Counted from the stretch's first letter, positions 7,264-18,170 are shown. The stretch is 20,659 nt of DNA from Methylobacteriaceae bacterium (GCA_031272615.1 JAISTL010000193.1:1-20659), one strand, 5' to 3'. Numbers and translations: made by a program. The notes: a model not told the origin generated them from the letters alone.

Positions 7264-8682
7264 ATGAAAACTCGCAGTATCTTTTCCGCACGACTCCTGT
7301 GCGTTGTTCTTCTTTCTCTTTTTCCGGTTCCCGCCTTTGCCGCCGAACACCTCGACGGCACCAAACTCGGCGGGCTGTGGGGCCTGCCCTTTGTCGGCAT
7401 GCTGCTCTCCATCGCCCTGATGCCGCTGTTTGCCGGGCACTTCTGGGAGCACCACCAGGGAAAGATCGCCTTTCTGTGGGCGCTGATCGTCGCTGTTCCA
7501 CTGTTCATCTTCCAGGGCGGCGGCATCGCCGTCTATGAACTCGCCCATATCGTCCTCATCGACTATATCCCCTTTATAGTGCTGCTGCTGGCGCTGTTCA
7601 CCGTGGCCGGCGGCATCGTCATCCGCGGCAACATCCATGGTTCGCCCAAAACCAACACGGCGTTGCTCGCCATCGGCGCGGTTCTGGCGAGCTGCATCGG
7701 CACCACCGGCGCCGCCATGGTGATGATCCGCCCGGTGATGCGCGCCAATGACAACCGCGTCCACAACGCCCATGTCATCATTTTCTTCATCTTCCTGGTC
7801 GCCAATATCGGCGGCTCCCTCACGCCGCTGGGCGACCCGCCGCTGTTCCTCGGCTTCCTGCATGGAGTCGATTTCTTCTGGACCACGACTCACCTGATCC
7901 GCGAAACGCTGTTCGTCGCCATTCTGCTGCTGGCTGTGTTCTTCGTGTTCGACACCTGGTATTACAAGAAGGAAGGCGTCACCAAATCCGACCCGACCCC
8001 TGACCGCAAGGTGCAGATTGTCGGCGGCGCCAATTTCCTGCTGGTCGCCGCCATCATCGGCATGATTCTGATGAGCGCCTCCATCGATATCGGCGCCGTC
8101 ACCGTGTTGGGCGTCCATATCGAACTCATCAATGTGCTGCGGGACATCGGCATGATTGCCGTCGTGTTCATTTCGCTGAAACTGACGCCGAAGGAAAACC
8201 GCGTCGAGAACGATTTCACCTGGGGCCCGATTCTCGAGGTGGCCAAACTGTTCGCCGGCATTTTCATCACCATCGTTCCGGTGCTGGCGATTCTGAAGGC
8301 CGGCACCAACGGCATCCTCGCGCCGATGGTCTCGCTGGTGACGGCGGCGGACGGCACCCCGGTCAATGCCGCCTATTTCTGGCTGACCGGCTCGCTGTCG
8401 TCGTTCCTTGACAACGCTCCGACCTATCTGGTGTTCTTCCAGCTGGCCGGCGGCGACCCGCAGCAGCTGATGACCGCCGGCGCCCACACGCTCGCCGCCA
8501 TCTCGACCGGCGCGGTGTACATGGGGGCCAACACCTATATCGGCAACGCCCCCAATTTCATGGTCTATGCCATCGCCCGCCAGGGCGGCGTCAAGATGCC
8601 GAGCTTCTTCGGATATATGATGTGGTCCGGCCTGATTCTGCTGCCCGTCTTCCTGCTGGTCACCCTGGTCTTCTTCATCTGA
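7264..8682 (+). CDS. Putative sodium:proton antiporter / citrate-type ion transporter (CitMHS/NhaD-like)
   Basis: A polytopic inner-membrane transporter of the ion transporter superfamily. It has 472 residues with an N-terminal hydrophobic, signal-like segment (1-27, ending AFA-A) and about 11-12 further helices. Conserved segments include GTTGAAMVMIRPVMRAN (146-162), NIGGSLTPLGDPPLFLG (181-197) and SSFLDNAPTYLVFF (379-392). These are the two re-entrant-loop signatures seen in NhaD/ArsB/CitMHS relatives. Proteins of this type are often named sodium:proton antiporter without proof. AGGA at 7253-7256 precedes the ATG. It opens a close trio with the aldolase and dgoD genes. It may recycle the sodium that enters with TRAP substrate, or export or import a carboxylate. 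The specificity is not visible. Confidence 0.8.
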   Translation: MKTRSIFSARLLCVVLLSLFPVPAFAAEHLDGTKLGGLWGLPFVGMLLSIALMPLFAGHFWEHHQGKIAFLWALIVAVPLFIFQGGGIAVYELAHIVLIDYIPFIVLLLALFTVAGGIVIRGNIHGSPKTNTALLAIGAVLASCIGTTGAAMVMIRPVMRANDNRVHNAHVIIFFIFLVANIGGSLTPLGDPPLFLGFLHGVDFFWTTTHLIRETLFVAILLLAVFFVFDTWYYKKEGVTKSDPTPDRKVQIVGGANFLLVAAIIGMILMSASIDIGAVTVLGVHIELINVLRDIGMIAVVFISLKLTPKENRVENDFTWGPILEVAKLFAGIFITIVPVLAILKAGTNGILAPMVSLVTAADGTPVNAAYFWLTGSLSSFLDNAPTYLVFFQLAGGDPQQLMTAGAHTLAAISTGAVYMGANTYIGNAPNFMVYAIARQGGVKMPSFFGYMMWSGLILLPVFLLVTLVFFI

Positions 8683-8718
8683 GCGGGGCCTGACCGTTTC
8701 GGGCAAGAGGAAACTGCA

Positions 8719-9366
8719 ATGCTGAAACAACATGTGATCGAGGTTATCGAGAAAAACGGCATCATCGCCATCGCCCGCGGTTCCTCCACCGATGAGGTGC
8801 TGGCGGTGGCGGAAGCACTCCATGCCGGGGGGATCCGGGTGTTCGAGGTCACCTGCAATTCCCCCGGGTTTCTCGACAGCATCAAGGCGCTCAAGGAATC
8901 CTTCGGCGACAGGATGCAGATCGGCGCCGGCACCGTCACCAATCCGGTGCTGGCGGAACTGGTGTTGCAGGCCGGGGCGGATTTCGTTCTGGCGCCTGAT
9001 TTCGACCCGGCGGTCATCGCCGCCGTGCACGAAAAGAAGCGCCTGATGATTCCCTCGGTCACCACCCCCACAGAAGTGATTCAGGCGCACCGTCTCGGCG
9101 TCGATCTGCTGAAGCTGTTCCCGGCAAGCGGCTTGGGGCCGTCCTATCTCAAGGATCTGCTCGGGCCCTTCCCCGAGGCGGCGCTCATTCCCGTCGGCGG
9201 TATCAGTCTCGACAATCTTGCCGCCTTTGCCCGGGCCGGCGCCTTCGCGTTCGGCGTCGGCGGCAGTCTGCTGAAAAAAACCTGGATTGACGGCGAAGAC
9301 TGGGCGGCGCTGAGCAGAGAAGCTGAAAAGTACGTGGCCGCGTTCAAAGAAAACCGGAGGAAATAA
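8719..9366 (+). CDS. dgoA: KDPG/KDPGal-family aldolase, probable DgoA-type
   Basis: A class I (Schiff-base) aldolase that cleaves a 2-keto-3-deoxy sugar acid, usually its 6-phosphate, to pyruvate and glyceraldehyde (3-phosphate). The 215-residue TIM-barrel protein has the expected catalytic residues: E43 (FEVT) and K132 (DLLKLFPAS, Schiff-base lysine), plus R20 (IAIARG), the phosphate-loop-like PVGGIS (158-163) and GVGGSL (179-184). After E43 it reads CNSPG, as in E. coli DgoA (NSP), where Eda has an arginine, which favours galacto over gluco specificity. AGAGGA at 8706-8711 supports the start. It is followed 5 nt later by dgoD, so the two are almost certainly co-translated. No kinase gene lies nearby, so whether the natural substrate is phosphorylated is open. 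Confidence 0.88.
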   Translation: MLKQHVIEVIEKNGIIAIARGSSTDEVLAVAEALHAGGIRVFEVTCNSPGFLDSIKALKESFGDRMQIGAGTVTNPVLAELVLQAGADFVLAPDFDPAVIAAVHEKKRLMIPSVTTPTEVIQAHRLGVDLLKLFPASGLGPSYLKDLLGPFPEAALIPVGGISLDNLAAFARAGAFAFGVGGSLLKKTWIDGEDWAALSREAEKYVAAFKENRRK

Positions 9367-9371
9367 CCGCC

Positions 9372-10520
9372 ATGAAAATCACCAGGCTCACCACCTATCG
9401 TCTGCCGCCGCGTTGGCTGTTCCTGAAAATCGACACCGATGAGGGCGTCACCGGTTGGGGCGAGCCGGTGATCGAAGGCCGGGCGCGAACGGTGGAGGCG
9501 GCGGTGCTGGATTTCGCCGATGTTCTCATCGGCCGGGACCCGACCCGCATCAACGAAATCTGGCAGACTCTCTACCGCGCCGTGTTCTATCGCGGCGGAC
9601 CGATTCTGATGAGCGCCATCGCCGGGATTGACCAGGCGCTGTGGGATATCAAGGGCAAAACGCTGGGTGTGCCTGTCTATGAACTGCTGGGCGGCCTGGT
9701 GCGGGACCGGATCAAGGCCTACAGCTGGGTCGGCGGCGACCGTCCGTCGGAAGTCATCGCCGGCATCAAAAAACTGCAGCAAATCGGCTTCGACACCTTC
9801 AAGCTCAACGGCTGCAATGAGCTGGCCCCCATCGACAATTCCCGCAAGGTGGATGCCGCCGTCGCCATCGCCAATGAAATCCGTGGGGCTTTCGGCAGTG
9901 ACATCGAATTCGGCCTGGATTTCCACGGCCGTGTGTCGGCCCCCATGGCCAAGGTGCTGATCAGGGAGCTGGAACCCTGCCGCCCGCTGTTCATCGAGGA
10001 ACCGGTGCTGGCGGAACAGTGCGAATATTACGCGCGGCTGGCGGGCGCCACCCATATCCCCATCGCCGCCGGGGAACGCATGTTCTCGCGCTTCGAGTTC
10101 AAACGCGTGCTGGAAGGCGGCGGCGTCGCCATCCTGCAACCCGACCTCTCCCACGCCGGCGGCATCACCGAGTGCCTGAAAATCGCCGGTATGGCCGAAG
10201 CCTACGATGTGACGCTGGCGCCCCACTGCCCGCTCGGGCCCATCGCGCTTTCCTCCTGCCTGCAGATCGATTTCGTGTCGCGCAATGCCGTGTTCCAGGA
10301 GCAGAGCATGGGCATCCACTACAACCAGGGCGCGGAACTGCTGGATTATGTCGACAACAAGCAGGATTTCGACATGAGCGACGGGTACTTCCATCCGCCG
10401 AAGAAACCCGGACTCGGCGTCGATGTCAACGAGGAGCTGGTGATCGAGCGCAGCAAAAACGCCGGTGACTGGCGCAACCCCGTCTGGCATTACGACGACG
10501 GCTCCGTCGCCGAGTGGTGA
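9372..10520 (+). CDS. dgoD: D-galactonate dehydratase
   Basis: Enolase-superfamily enzyme converting D-galactonate to 2-keto-3-deoxy-D-galactonate, with magnesium. Residues D183, E209 and E235 (LDFHG, IEEPV, AGERM) are the metal ligands, and H185 and H285 (APHCPLGP) the catalytic acid/base pair. All sit at the numbers known for E. coli DgoD, and the length (382) is the same. From memory of that protein the alignment is gapless and very close, including the VAEW end. This separates it from mannonate/altronate and other sugar-acid dehydratases and makes it the most secure functional call of the left half. GGAGG at 9356-9360 lies inside the end of the aldolase gene. It is the last gene of the catabolic set. 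Confidence 0.96.
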   Translation: MKITRLTTYRLPPRWLFLKIDTDEGVTGWGEPVIEGRARTVEAAVLDFADVLIGRDPTRINEIWQTLYRAVFYRGGPILMSAIAGIDQALWDIKGKTLGVPVYELLGGLVRDRIKAYSWVGGDRPSEVIAGIKKLQQIGFDTFKLNGCNELAPIDNSRKVDAAVAIANEIRGAFGSDIEFGLDFHGRVSAPMAKVLIRELEPCRPLFIEEPVLAEQCEYYARLAGATHIPIAAGERMFSRFEFKRVLEGGGVAILQPDLSHAGGITECLKIAGMAEAYDVTLAPHCPLGPIALSSCLQIDFVSRNAVFQEQSMGIHYNQGAELLDYVDNKQDFDMSDGYFHPPKKPGLGVDVNEELVIERSKNAGDWRNPVWHYDDGSVAEW

Positions 10521-10543
10521 AGCGAAATCTTCCGGCTGATTCG

Positions 10544-10560
10544 GACGACACGCCGTCTTT
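10544..10560 (+). terminator. Weak terminator-like hairpin after dgoD
   Basis: GACG (10544-10547)/CGTC (10554-10557) with a 6-nt loop and TTT after it. A 4-bp stem is marginal. A CCG/CGG pairing just upstream could lengthen the structure. It is the only candidate for separating the catabolic genes from the glycosyltransferase gene. Confidence 0.25.
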
Positions 10561-10652
10561 ACGCTAAATTGAGAACTCTCCGGTATATTTCCCGGCCGTT
10601 ACCCTTTTTCGTATCCCGTAGGGAAAAAGCGTCACTCCCGGAAAGAACCGCC

Positions 10653-11588
10653 ATGCGCCGCATTTCATTTGTCGTCCCGGTCTTCAACGAGGAAGAGTCC
10701 ATTCCGGTTTTCCTGAAGACCATGGAGGAAACACTCGCTCCCCTCACGGGCGCTTATACGTTTGATTATGTGTTCGTCAACGACGGCAGCCGCGATAAAA
10801 CCCTTGAGGTGCTGGTTGAAGCCAAAAAACAGTACCCGGCCATTTCCATCGTCGATTTTTCGCGCAATTTCGGCAAGGAAGCGGCGCTGACCGCCGGTAT
10901 CGACAACAGCAAGGGCGACGCGGTCATCCCGATGGACGTGGACCTGCAGGACCCGCCGGAGGTGGTGCCCAAGCTCATAAAAAAATGGGAGGAAGGCTAC
11001 GAGGTGGTGCTGGCGCGCCGGGCTGACCGCTCCTCCGACAGCCGCGCCAAACGATTGACGGCGTTGTGGTTTTATCAGTTCATCAACATTATCGCCAAGC
11101 CGCAGATTCCCGAGAATGTCGGGGATTTCCGCCTGATGGACCGCAAGGTGGTGGAGGCGCTGAAGCGCTTGCCGGAACGCCGGCGCTTCATGAAGGGGCT
11201 GTTCGCCTGGGTGGGGTTCAACACGGCGGTGGTGGACTACGAACGCCAGGTGCGCCAGGCCGGGGTTACCAAGTTCTCCGGCTGGAAGCTTTGGAACTTC
11301 GCCCTCGAGGGCATCACCAGCTTTTCCACGGCGCTTTTGGAAATCTGGACCTATATCGGCCTGCTGATATCATCCAGCGCCTTTCTCTACCTCGCGTACA
11401 TCATTCTCAGAACGCTGCTTTTCGGCAGAGACATCGAAGGCTATTCTTCCACCCTGGCGACCATTCTGTTCCTCGGCGGGGCTCAGATGGTCGGTCTCGG
11501 TATTCTCGGCGTCTATATCGGACGCATTTACGTGGAAGTGAAAAACCGTCCGATTTACATTGTCCGTGACTATTTCCCGGAAGGCTGA
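10653..11588 (+). CDS. Family 2 glycosyltransferase, polyprenyl-phosphate sugar transferase type
   Basis: Probably transfers a sugar from a nucleotide-sugar to polyprenyl phosphate at the cytoplasmic face of the inner membrane (GtrB/ArnC/DPM1-like). From ATG 10653 it has 311 residues. The GT-A domain shows VPVFNEEE (8-15), VNDGSRDKT (42-50) and the metal-binding DVD at 95-97 (PMDVDLQDPPE), then RRFMKGLFAWVGF (177-189), typical of this subgroup. Two C-terminal helices lie at about 228-257 and 266-295. The frame is open from 10569 (TTG), but those 28 extra residues precede the family start and GGAAAGAA at 10640-10647 favours the ATG. It pairs with the methyltransferase 3 nt downstream. The sugar and final glycan are unknown. 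No GtrA-type flippase gene is present. Confidence 0.9.
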   Translation: MRRISFVVPVFNEEESIPVFLKTMEETLAPLTGAYTFDYVFVNDGSRDKTLEVLVEAKKQYPAISIVDFSRNFGKEAALTAGIDNSKGDAVIPMDVDLQDPPEVVPKLIKKWEEGYEVVLARRADRSSDSRAKRLTALWFYQFINIIAKPQIPENVGDFRLMDRKVVEALKRLPERRRFMKGLFAWVGFNTAVVDYERQVRQAGVTKFSGWKLWNFALEGITSFSTALLEIWTYIGLLISSSAFLYLAYIILRTLLFGRDIEGYSSTLATILFLGGAQMVGLGILGVYIGRIYVEVKNRPIYIVRDYFPEG

Positions 11589-11591
11589 CCC

Positions 11592-12329
11592 ATGGATCCC
11601 TCCGCCTATGTTCTGATGTCTGAAACCGAAGACAAACACTGGTGGTTTCGCGGCCGCCGCGCCGCCATCACCGTGTTGCTCGATTCACTCAAGCTGCCCG
11701 CCGGCGCGGCCATCTGTGAACTCGGCGCCGGAACCGGCGGCAATCTGGCGCTGCTCAAGCGCTACGGCACGGTCAGTGGATTGGAACTCGACGAATACGC
11801 CCGGGACCTGGCCTGCAAAAAATCCGGGCTCGACATCCTTCCCGGCAAGCTTCCCCAGGACGTACCCTTTGCCGACCATTCCTTTGACCTGGTGTGCCTG
11901 TTCGATGTGCTGGAACATGTGCACGAGGATTATGAGACGCTGGTGGCAATCCGCCGCCTGCTGAAACCCGGCGGCGCGGTGATGATCACCATTCCGGCCT
12001 ATCAGTGGATGTGGAGCGCCCATGACAAGGTGTTGCACCATTTCCGGCGCTATTCCCGCACCCGCTTCACGGAGCTCTTCACGTCCGCCGGATATCGGGC
12101 GGAAAAGCTGAGTTATTTCAATCTCACCCTGTTCCCGCTGGCGGCGGTTGTACGCCTGATGGACCGCCTGCTGAAGCGCGAGAAATCCACCGGCGACCAG
12201 GTGCCCTTCGGGCCGATCAACAGTCTCTTCGCCTGGATCACGGAAACCGAAGCACAGCTTTTGAAAACCCGGAACCTGCCTTATGGGTCATCTCTAGTGG
12301 CGATTCTGCGGGTGAATGAAAAGTGGTAA
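11592..12329 (+). CDS. Class I SAM-dependent methyltransferase
   Basis: A 245-residue Rossmann-fold methyltransferase. The SAM-binding glycine motif CELGAGTGGNL is at 42-52, the acidic end of strand two at GLELDE, and the post-motif II segment FDLVCLFDVLEHV near 98-110. The N-terminal EDKHWWFRGRR and the HDKVLHHFRRYSR segment near 149-161 are typical of a methyltransferase group often found with polyprenyl-phosphate glycosyltransferases. The start is 3 nt after the glycosyltransferase stop, with GGAAGG overlapping its end, so the two are coupled. A role in modifying a lipid-linked sugar, glycan or isoprenoid is an inference from the neighbour. The substrate is not recognisable. The gene converges on the ferredoxin gene. 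Confidence 0.85.
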   Translation: MDPSAYVLMSETEDKHWWFRGRRAAITVLLDSLKLPAGAAICELGAGTGGNLALLKRYGTVSGLELDEYARDLACKKSGLDILPGKLPQDVPFADHSFDLVCLFDVLEHVHEDYETLVAIRRLLKPGGAVMITIPAYQWMWSAHDKVLHHFRRYSRTRFTELFTSAGYRAEKLSYFNLTLFPLAAVVRLMDRLLKREKSTGDQVPFGPINSLFAWITETEAQLLKTRNLPYGSSLVAILRVNEKW

Positions 12330-12377
12330 GGGGCGGCACCGCCGACTCATGAATTCATCCTGCCGGTGAAACCCCTT
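12328..12377. terminator. Nested dyad between convergent genes
   Basis: Concentric inverted repeats: AAGGGG (12328-12333)/CCCCTT (12372-12377), then CACCG (12337-12341)/CGGTG (12364-12368), around the palindrome ATGAATTCAT (12349-12358). The two outer pairs share the centre 12352.5 and are separated by a symmetric 3x3 internal loop. It begins inside the methyltransferase stop codon and is followed by the ferredoxin gene on the other strand. There is no long T run on either strand, so it may be a weak bidirectional terminator or a barrier to antisense reading. Confidence 0.45.
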
Positions 12378-12410
12378 GGCGTCCCCGCGGCGCGCGTTCA
12401 TCTTCGGGGT

Positions 12411-12728
12411 TCAATCGAAGGTCGGCGCCAGCGTCACTTCCAGACCGTCGAGCTCCTCCGACCAGATAATCTGGCAGGAGAGCCGTGAGGTGGATTTGGT
12501 GTTGGGGGTCTGGTCGAGCTGCGCCTCTTCCTCGGCGCTGGGAGGCGTCAGTTTGTCCTCCCATTCCGGCGCGACATAGACATGACAGGTGGCGCATTCG
12601 AGGCAGCCGCCGCACAGACCTTCCACGGGAAGCTCCCAGTCACGCATGATTTCCATCACGCGCCAACCCTCCAGGGCCTCCAGCTCATGCCGTTCGCCTT
12701 CGCGATCCGTGACATAGATCACGCCCAT
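12411..12728 (-). CDS. [2Fe-2S] ferredoxin, adrenodoxin/putidaredoxin type
   Basis: A small soluble electron carrier of 105 residues. The cluster cysteines are C39, C45, C48 and C85, spaced C-X5-C-X2-C-X36-C as in vertebrate-type ferredoxins, with the CATCHVYV signature and LSCQI at the fourth cysteine. An additional C42 lies within the first loop. GGAGGG (complement of 12737-12742), 8 nt before the ATG, is a good ribosome site. It lies 78 nt downstream of gyrB on the same strand, separated by a 7-bp GC hairpin (12753-12759/12766-12772) without a T run, so it may be co-transcribed with gyrB. The partner (P450, Rieske oxygenase or iron-sulfur assembly) cannot be told, since no iscS/hscA genes or oxygenases are here. 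Confidence 0.92.
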   Translation of the reverse strand: MGVIYVTDREGERHELEALEGWRVMEIMRDWELPVEGLCGGCLECATCHVYVAPEWEDKLTPPSAEEEAQLDQTPNTKSTSRLSCQIIWSEELDGLEVTLAPTFD

Positions 12729-12806
12729 AGCAGTGTCCCTCCGGCTTTCCGGCGGGCGGAACAGGCCGCCCGCGCCGGTTGCCTTTAGCGAATCGCCCGC
12801 GGTTCG

Positions 12807-15545
<2,739 letters not shown>

Positions 15546-16712
15546 TCATCCCCGCGGCGGAATGTGGAACAGATCGGCGCGCTCCGCCAGCCCGGAAAAA
15601 ACACTTTCATCGGCGCCGGTCACCCAGACCTGCCCGGAAAACCCCTCGAGGGTGTCGAACAGCGCTTTCCGGCGGATGGTATCGAGATGGGCGGCGATTT
15701 CATCGAGCAGCACCAGCGGAGCGATGCCGCTCATCTGCTTGATGAGGCGGGCTTGGGCGAGGATGAGCCCGATGAGCAGCGCCTTCTGCTCCCCCGTCGA
15801 CGCGCGCCCGGCAGCGACGGCCTTGGGGCCGTGAATCACAACGAGATCACTGGTTTGCGGGCCGATGAGCGTGCGCGCCGCCGCCTTGTCCTGGGCACGA
15901 TTGTCACGCAGAAGCACCCTGTAGGCGTCTTCGGCTTCCACCGCCGGTTTGCCGGCCACCAGGGCATCCACGTCCCCCTTCAGTTCCAGCACGGCAAAGG
16001 GGAAGGGCGAAGCGTCGTCGCGGGTGGCGGCGATGAGCCCGCTGAGCCGCTCCACCGCCTCCTTGCGGGCCAGCGCCACGGCGATACCCAGTTCGACGAT
16101 TTCCCGCTCCACGGCATCGAGCCAGGCAACGCGCCCCGGCGTTTCCTCGAGAATACGGTTGCGGGACCTCAAAGCCCGCTCCAGCGCGCTGACCCGGGCG
16201 CCGTGGGCGCTGTCCACCGCCAGCACCAACCGGTCGAGAAACCGGCGGCGCTCCCCTGCGGACCCCCGGAACAAGCCGTCCATATCCGGAGTGAGCCACA
16301 GCACCCGCATATATTCGGTAAAGGCGGCGGCCGAAGGAACCGGAACACCGTCAATGCGGTGCTGCCGCTGATATCCTTTGGGCGCCTCAAGGCTGCTGAC
16401 AAGCCCGGTGCCCAGCCGCTTTTCGCCGAATTCGCTATCGAGAGTAACGGAGACGGAAAAACCGGAGCAAGACGGGGCTTCGCTTTGCGCCGCTCCCCCG
16501 GGAGGGCGGTGCACCATGTCGGCAAACTCGGCCCGCCGCAAACCACGTCCCGGAGCAAACAGCGACAGGGCCTCGAGAATGTTGGTCTTGCCGACACCGT
16601 TATCGCCGATCAACACCACAACGGAGCGGGCGGGCCTCAGCGTCAGAGACACGTGATTCCGAAAACCGCTCAACATCACCTGAGCGATTCGGGGAAGAAG
16701 CATGGAAACCAC
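15546..16712 (-). CDS. recF: DNA replication and repair protein RecF
   Basis: An SMC/ABC-like ATPase that, with RecO and RecR, loads RecA on single-stranded gaps. The 388-residue protein has Walker A GDNGVGKT (36-43), the ABC signature STGEQKALL (305-313) and Walker B LVLLDEIAAHLD (333-344). It also has the family segments LSGFRNH at the start and SAGERRRFLDR (151-161). Two starts are possible: GTG at 16712 and ATG three codons later (16703). GAGGA just upstream fits either, and the GTG copy would lie 7 nt after the dnaN stop. The tight spacing implies co-transcription with dnaN. The C-terminal part is complete. Confidence 0.96.
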   Translation of the reverse strand: MVSMLLPRIAQVMLSGFRNHVSLTLRPARSVVVLIGDNGVGKTNILEALSLFAPGRGLRRAEFADMVHRPPGGAAQSEAPSCSGFSVSVTLDSEFGEKRLGTGLVSSLEAPKGYQRQHRIDGVPVPSAAAFTEYMRVLWLTPDMDGLFRGSAGERRRFLDRLVLAVDSAHGARVSALERALRSRNRILEETPGRVAWLDAVEREIVELGIAVALARKEAVERLSGLIAATRDDASPFPFAVLELKGDVDALVAGKPAVEAEDAYRVLLRDNRAQDKAAARTLIGPQTSDLVVIHGPKAVAAGRASTGEQKALLIGLILAQARLIKQMSGIAPLVLLDEIAAHLDTIRRKALFDTLEGFSGQVWVTGADESVFSGLAERADLFHIPPRG

Positions 16713-16719
16713 CAGTTCC

Positions 16720-17838
16720 TCAGACGCGCATCGGCATCAGAATATAGAGGGCCGCCGAACCTTCACGGTTTTGAATGAGGGCGGGGGCATTGGAATCGAG
16801 GAATTTGAACACCGCGGTATCGGCATCCAGCTGCCCGGCAATGTCCAACAGATATTTGGCGTTGAACCCGATTTCCATGGCCGGGGAATCATAATCCACC
16901 TCCAGGTCTTCGCTGGCCGAGCCGGAATCCGGATTGTTGACCGACAGCGTCAACTTGCCGTCACTCAACGCCAGCTTGATCGCACGGCTCTTTTCCTGGG
17001 CCATCGTCGCGACGCGATCCACCGCGCGGGTGAAGACGTCCCGCTCCACGAAGAGCGTGCGGTCATTACCGGCGGGGATCACCCGCTGATAATCCGGATA
17101 GGTGCCGTCGATCAGCTTGGATGTGAACACCACGGTGCCGAAAGTCAGCCGGATTTTCGCCGTGGACAGTTCCACCCGGATACTTTCGGTGCCGTCTTCC
17201 ACCAGTTTCAGAATCTCGGACACCGCTTTGCGGGAGACGATGACACCGGGCATACCGGCAGCGCCCTCCGGCGCCGCGACGTCAACCCGGGCGAGACGAT
17301 GCCCGTCGGTGGCCACCGAGCGCAGCCAGGTTTCACCGTTGTTCTCCAACACATGGAAGAAGATGCCGTTGAGATAATAGCGGGTCTCTTCCGTGGAGAT
17401 GGCGAACTGGGTTTTGTCGATGAGCAGCTTCAGATTCGCTGCGGGAATCGTGAATTCGTGGGAAAAATCTCCTTCAGCGATATTGGGAAAGTCCGTTTCC
17501 GGCAGAGTCTGCAGCACAAACCGGGAGCGCCCGGAACGGATGACAATCTGGTTACCCTCATCGGAGGTTTCCAGCGAAACCTGAGCCCCCTCGGGCAGCT
17601 TTCGGACGATATCGTGAATGACATAAGCCGGAACCGTCGTCGCGCCTCCTTGAACAACCTCGGCGGCAATCGCTTCGGTGACCTCGATATCGAGGTCGGT
17701 CGCCTTGAGATGCAGAGCGTTTTCCCCGGTTCGCAGCAGAATATTCGACAAAATCGGAATCGTGGTCCGACGTTCAACAATCCGATGCACATGTCCTAGC
17801 GATCTGAGAAGAGTCGCGCGTTCCAACGTCACTTTCAT
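16720..17838 (-). CDS. dnaN: DNA polymerase III beta sliding clamp
   Basis: The ring-shaped processivity factor for polymerase III. The 372-residue protein is complete, with three clamp domains and the hallmark segments EETRYYLNG (150-158), ATDGHRLA (176-183), LIDGTYPDYQRVIP (about 243-256) and the C-terminal LYILMPMRV, which forms part of the hydrophobic client-binding pocket. AAAGGTGG (complement of 17849-17856) lies 10 nt before the ATG. It is followed by recF after 7 nt. The 332-nt gap from dnaA is longer than usual within this cluster and may hold a separate promoter. Confidence 0.98.
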   Translation of the reverse strand: MKVTLERATLLRSLGHVHRIVERRTTIPILSNILLRTGENALHLKATDLDIEVTEAIAAEVVQGGATTVPAYVIHDIVRKLPEGAQVSLETSDEGNQIVIRSGRSRFVLQTLPETDFPNIAEGDFSHEFTIPAANLKLLIDKTQFAISTEETRYYLNGIFFHVLENNGETWLRSVATDGHRLARVDVAAPEGAAGMPGVIVSRKAVSEILKLVEDGTESIRVELSTAKIRLTFGTVVFTSKLIDGTYPDYQRVIPAGNDRTLFVERDVFTRAVDRVATMAQEKSRAIKLALSDGKLTLSVNNPDSGSASEDLEVDYDSPAMEIGFNAKYLLDIAGQLDADTAVFKFLDSNAPALIQNREGSAALYILMPMRV

Positions 17839-18170
17839 GGATTGTTCGCCACCTTTCGCGTTATCGTTATTGACTGCCTACCGGGAAACAAACCGACCGC
17901 GAATCCCCCTCGGCCGCCACACAATTAAAACCCCAACAGAATTCCCACGGCTTCTTTTCGGCGGGAACTCCCATTATTGCCAAAGACGCCGTTCGCGAAA
18001 CCCAACCCGCCCGACAGGCAATTGGCAACGGTTCGCGACACCTTCCCGCCGACATTCCGGCAACGCCGGGGGAGCGCTGCGCAAACCCAAGGCGGACAAC
18101 GCTTCCCGACACCGGAAACCCGGCGGGAACGACAAGTTAATTCAGGAAATGCCGGAGCGCAACAAAAAAC
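17839..18170. other. dnaA-dnaN intergenic region with repeats
   Basis: A 332-bp gap without a credible gene. It contains the octamer GTTCGCGA twice, 40 bp apart (17991-17998, 18031-18038), and an inverted pair TTGCCAA (17977-17983)/TTGGCAA (18022-18028). A bulged hairpin at 18104-18128 (TCCCG, CCGG, loop AAAC, CCGG, CGGGA) could mark the end of the dnaA transcript, but no T run follows. No match to the DnaA box TTATNCACA was found, so there is no evidence for an origin. No clear promoter for dnaN was identified. Confidence 0.5.

Noticed and set aside
7150..9090. 646-residue minus-strand frame opposite the ion transporter and aldolase genes
   Set aside because: It spans two well-supported + genes and their ribosome sites. 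The composition (D, H, Q, G-rich) is typical of antisense of membrane-protein genes.
10608..10632. CCCTTTTTC and GGGAAAAAG before the glycosyltransferase gene as a terminator stem
   Set aside because: The second segment is the direct complement, not the reverse complement, of the first, so they cannot pair as a hairpin.
17839..18170. Origin of replication between dnaA and dnaN
   Set aside because: No TTATNCACA box was found on either strand and there is no AT-rich unwinding stretch.
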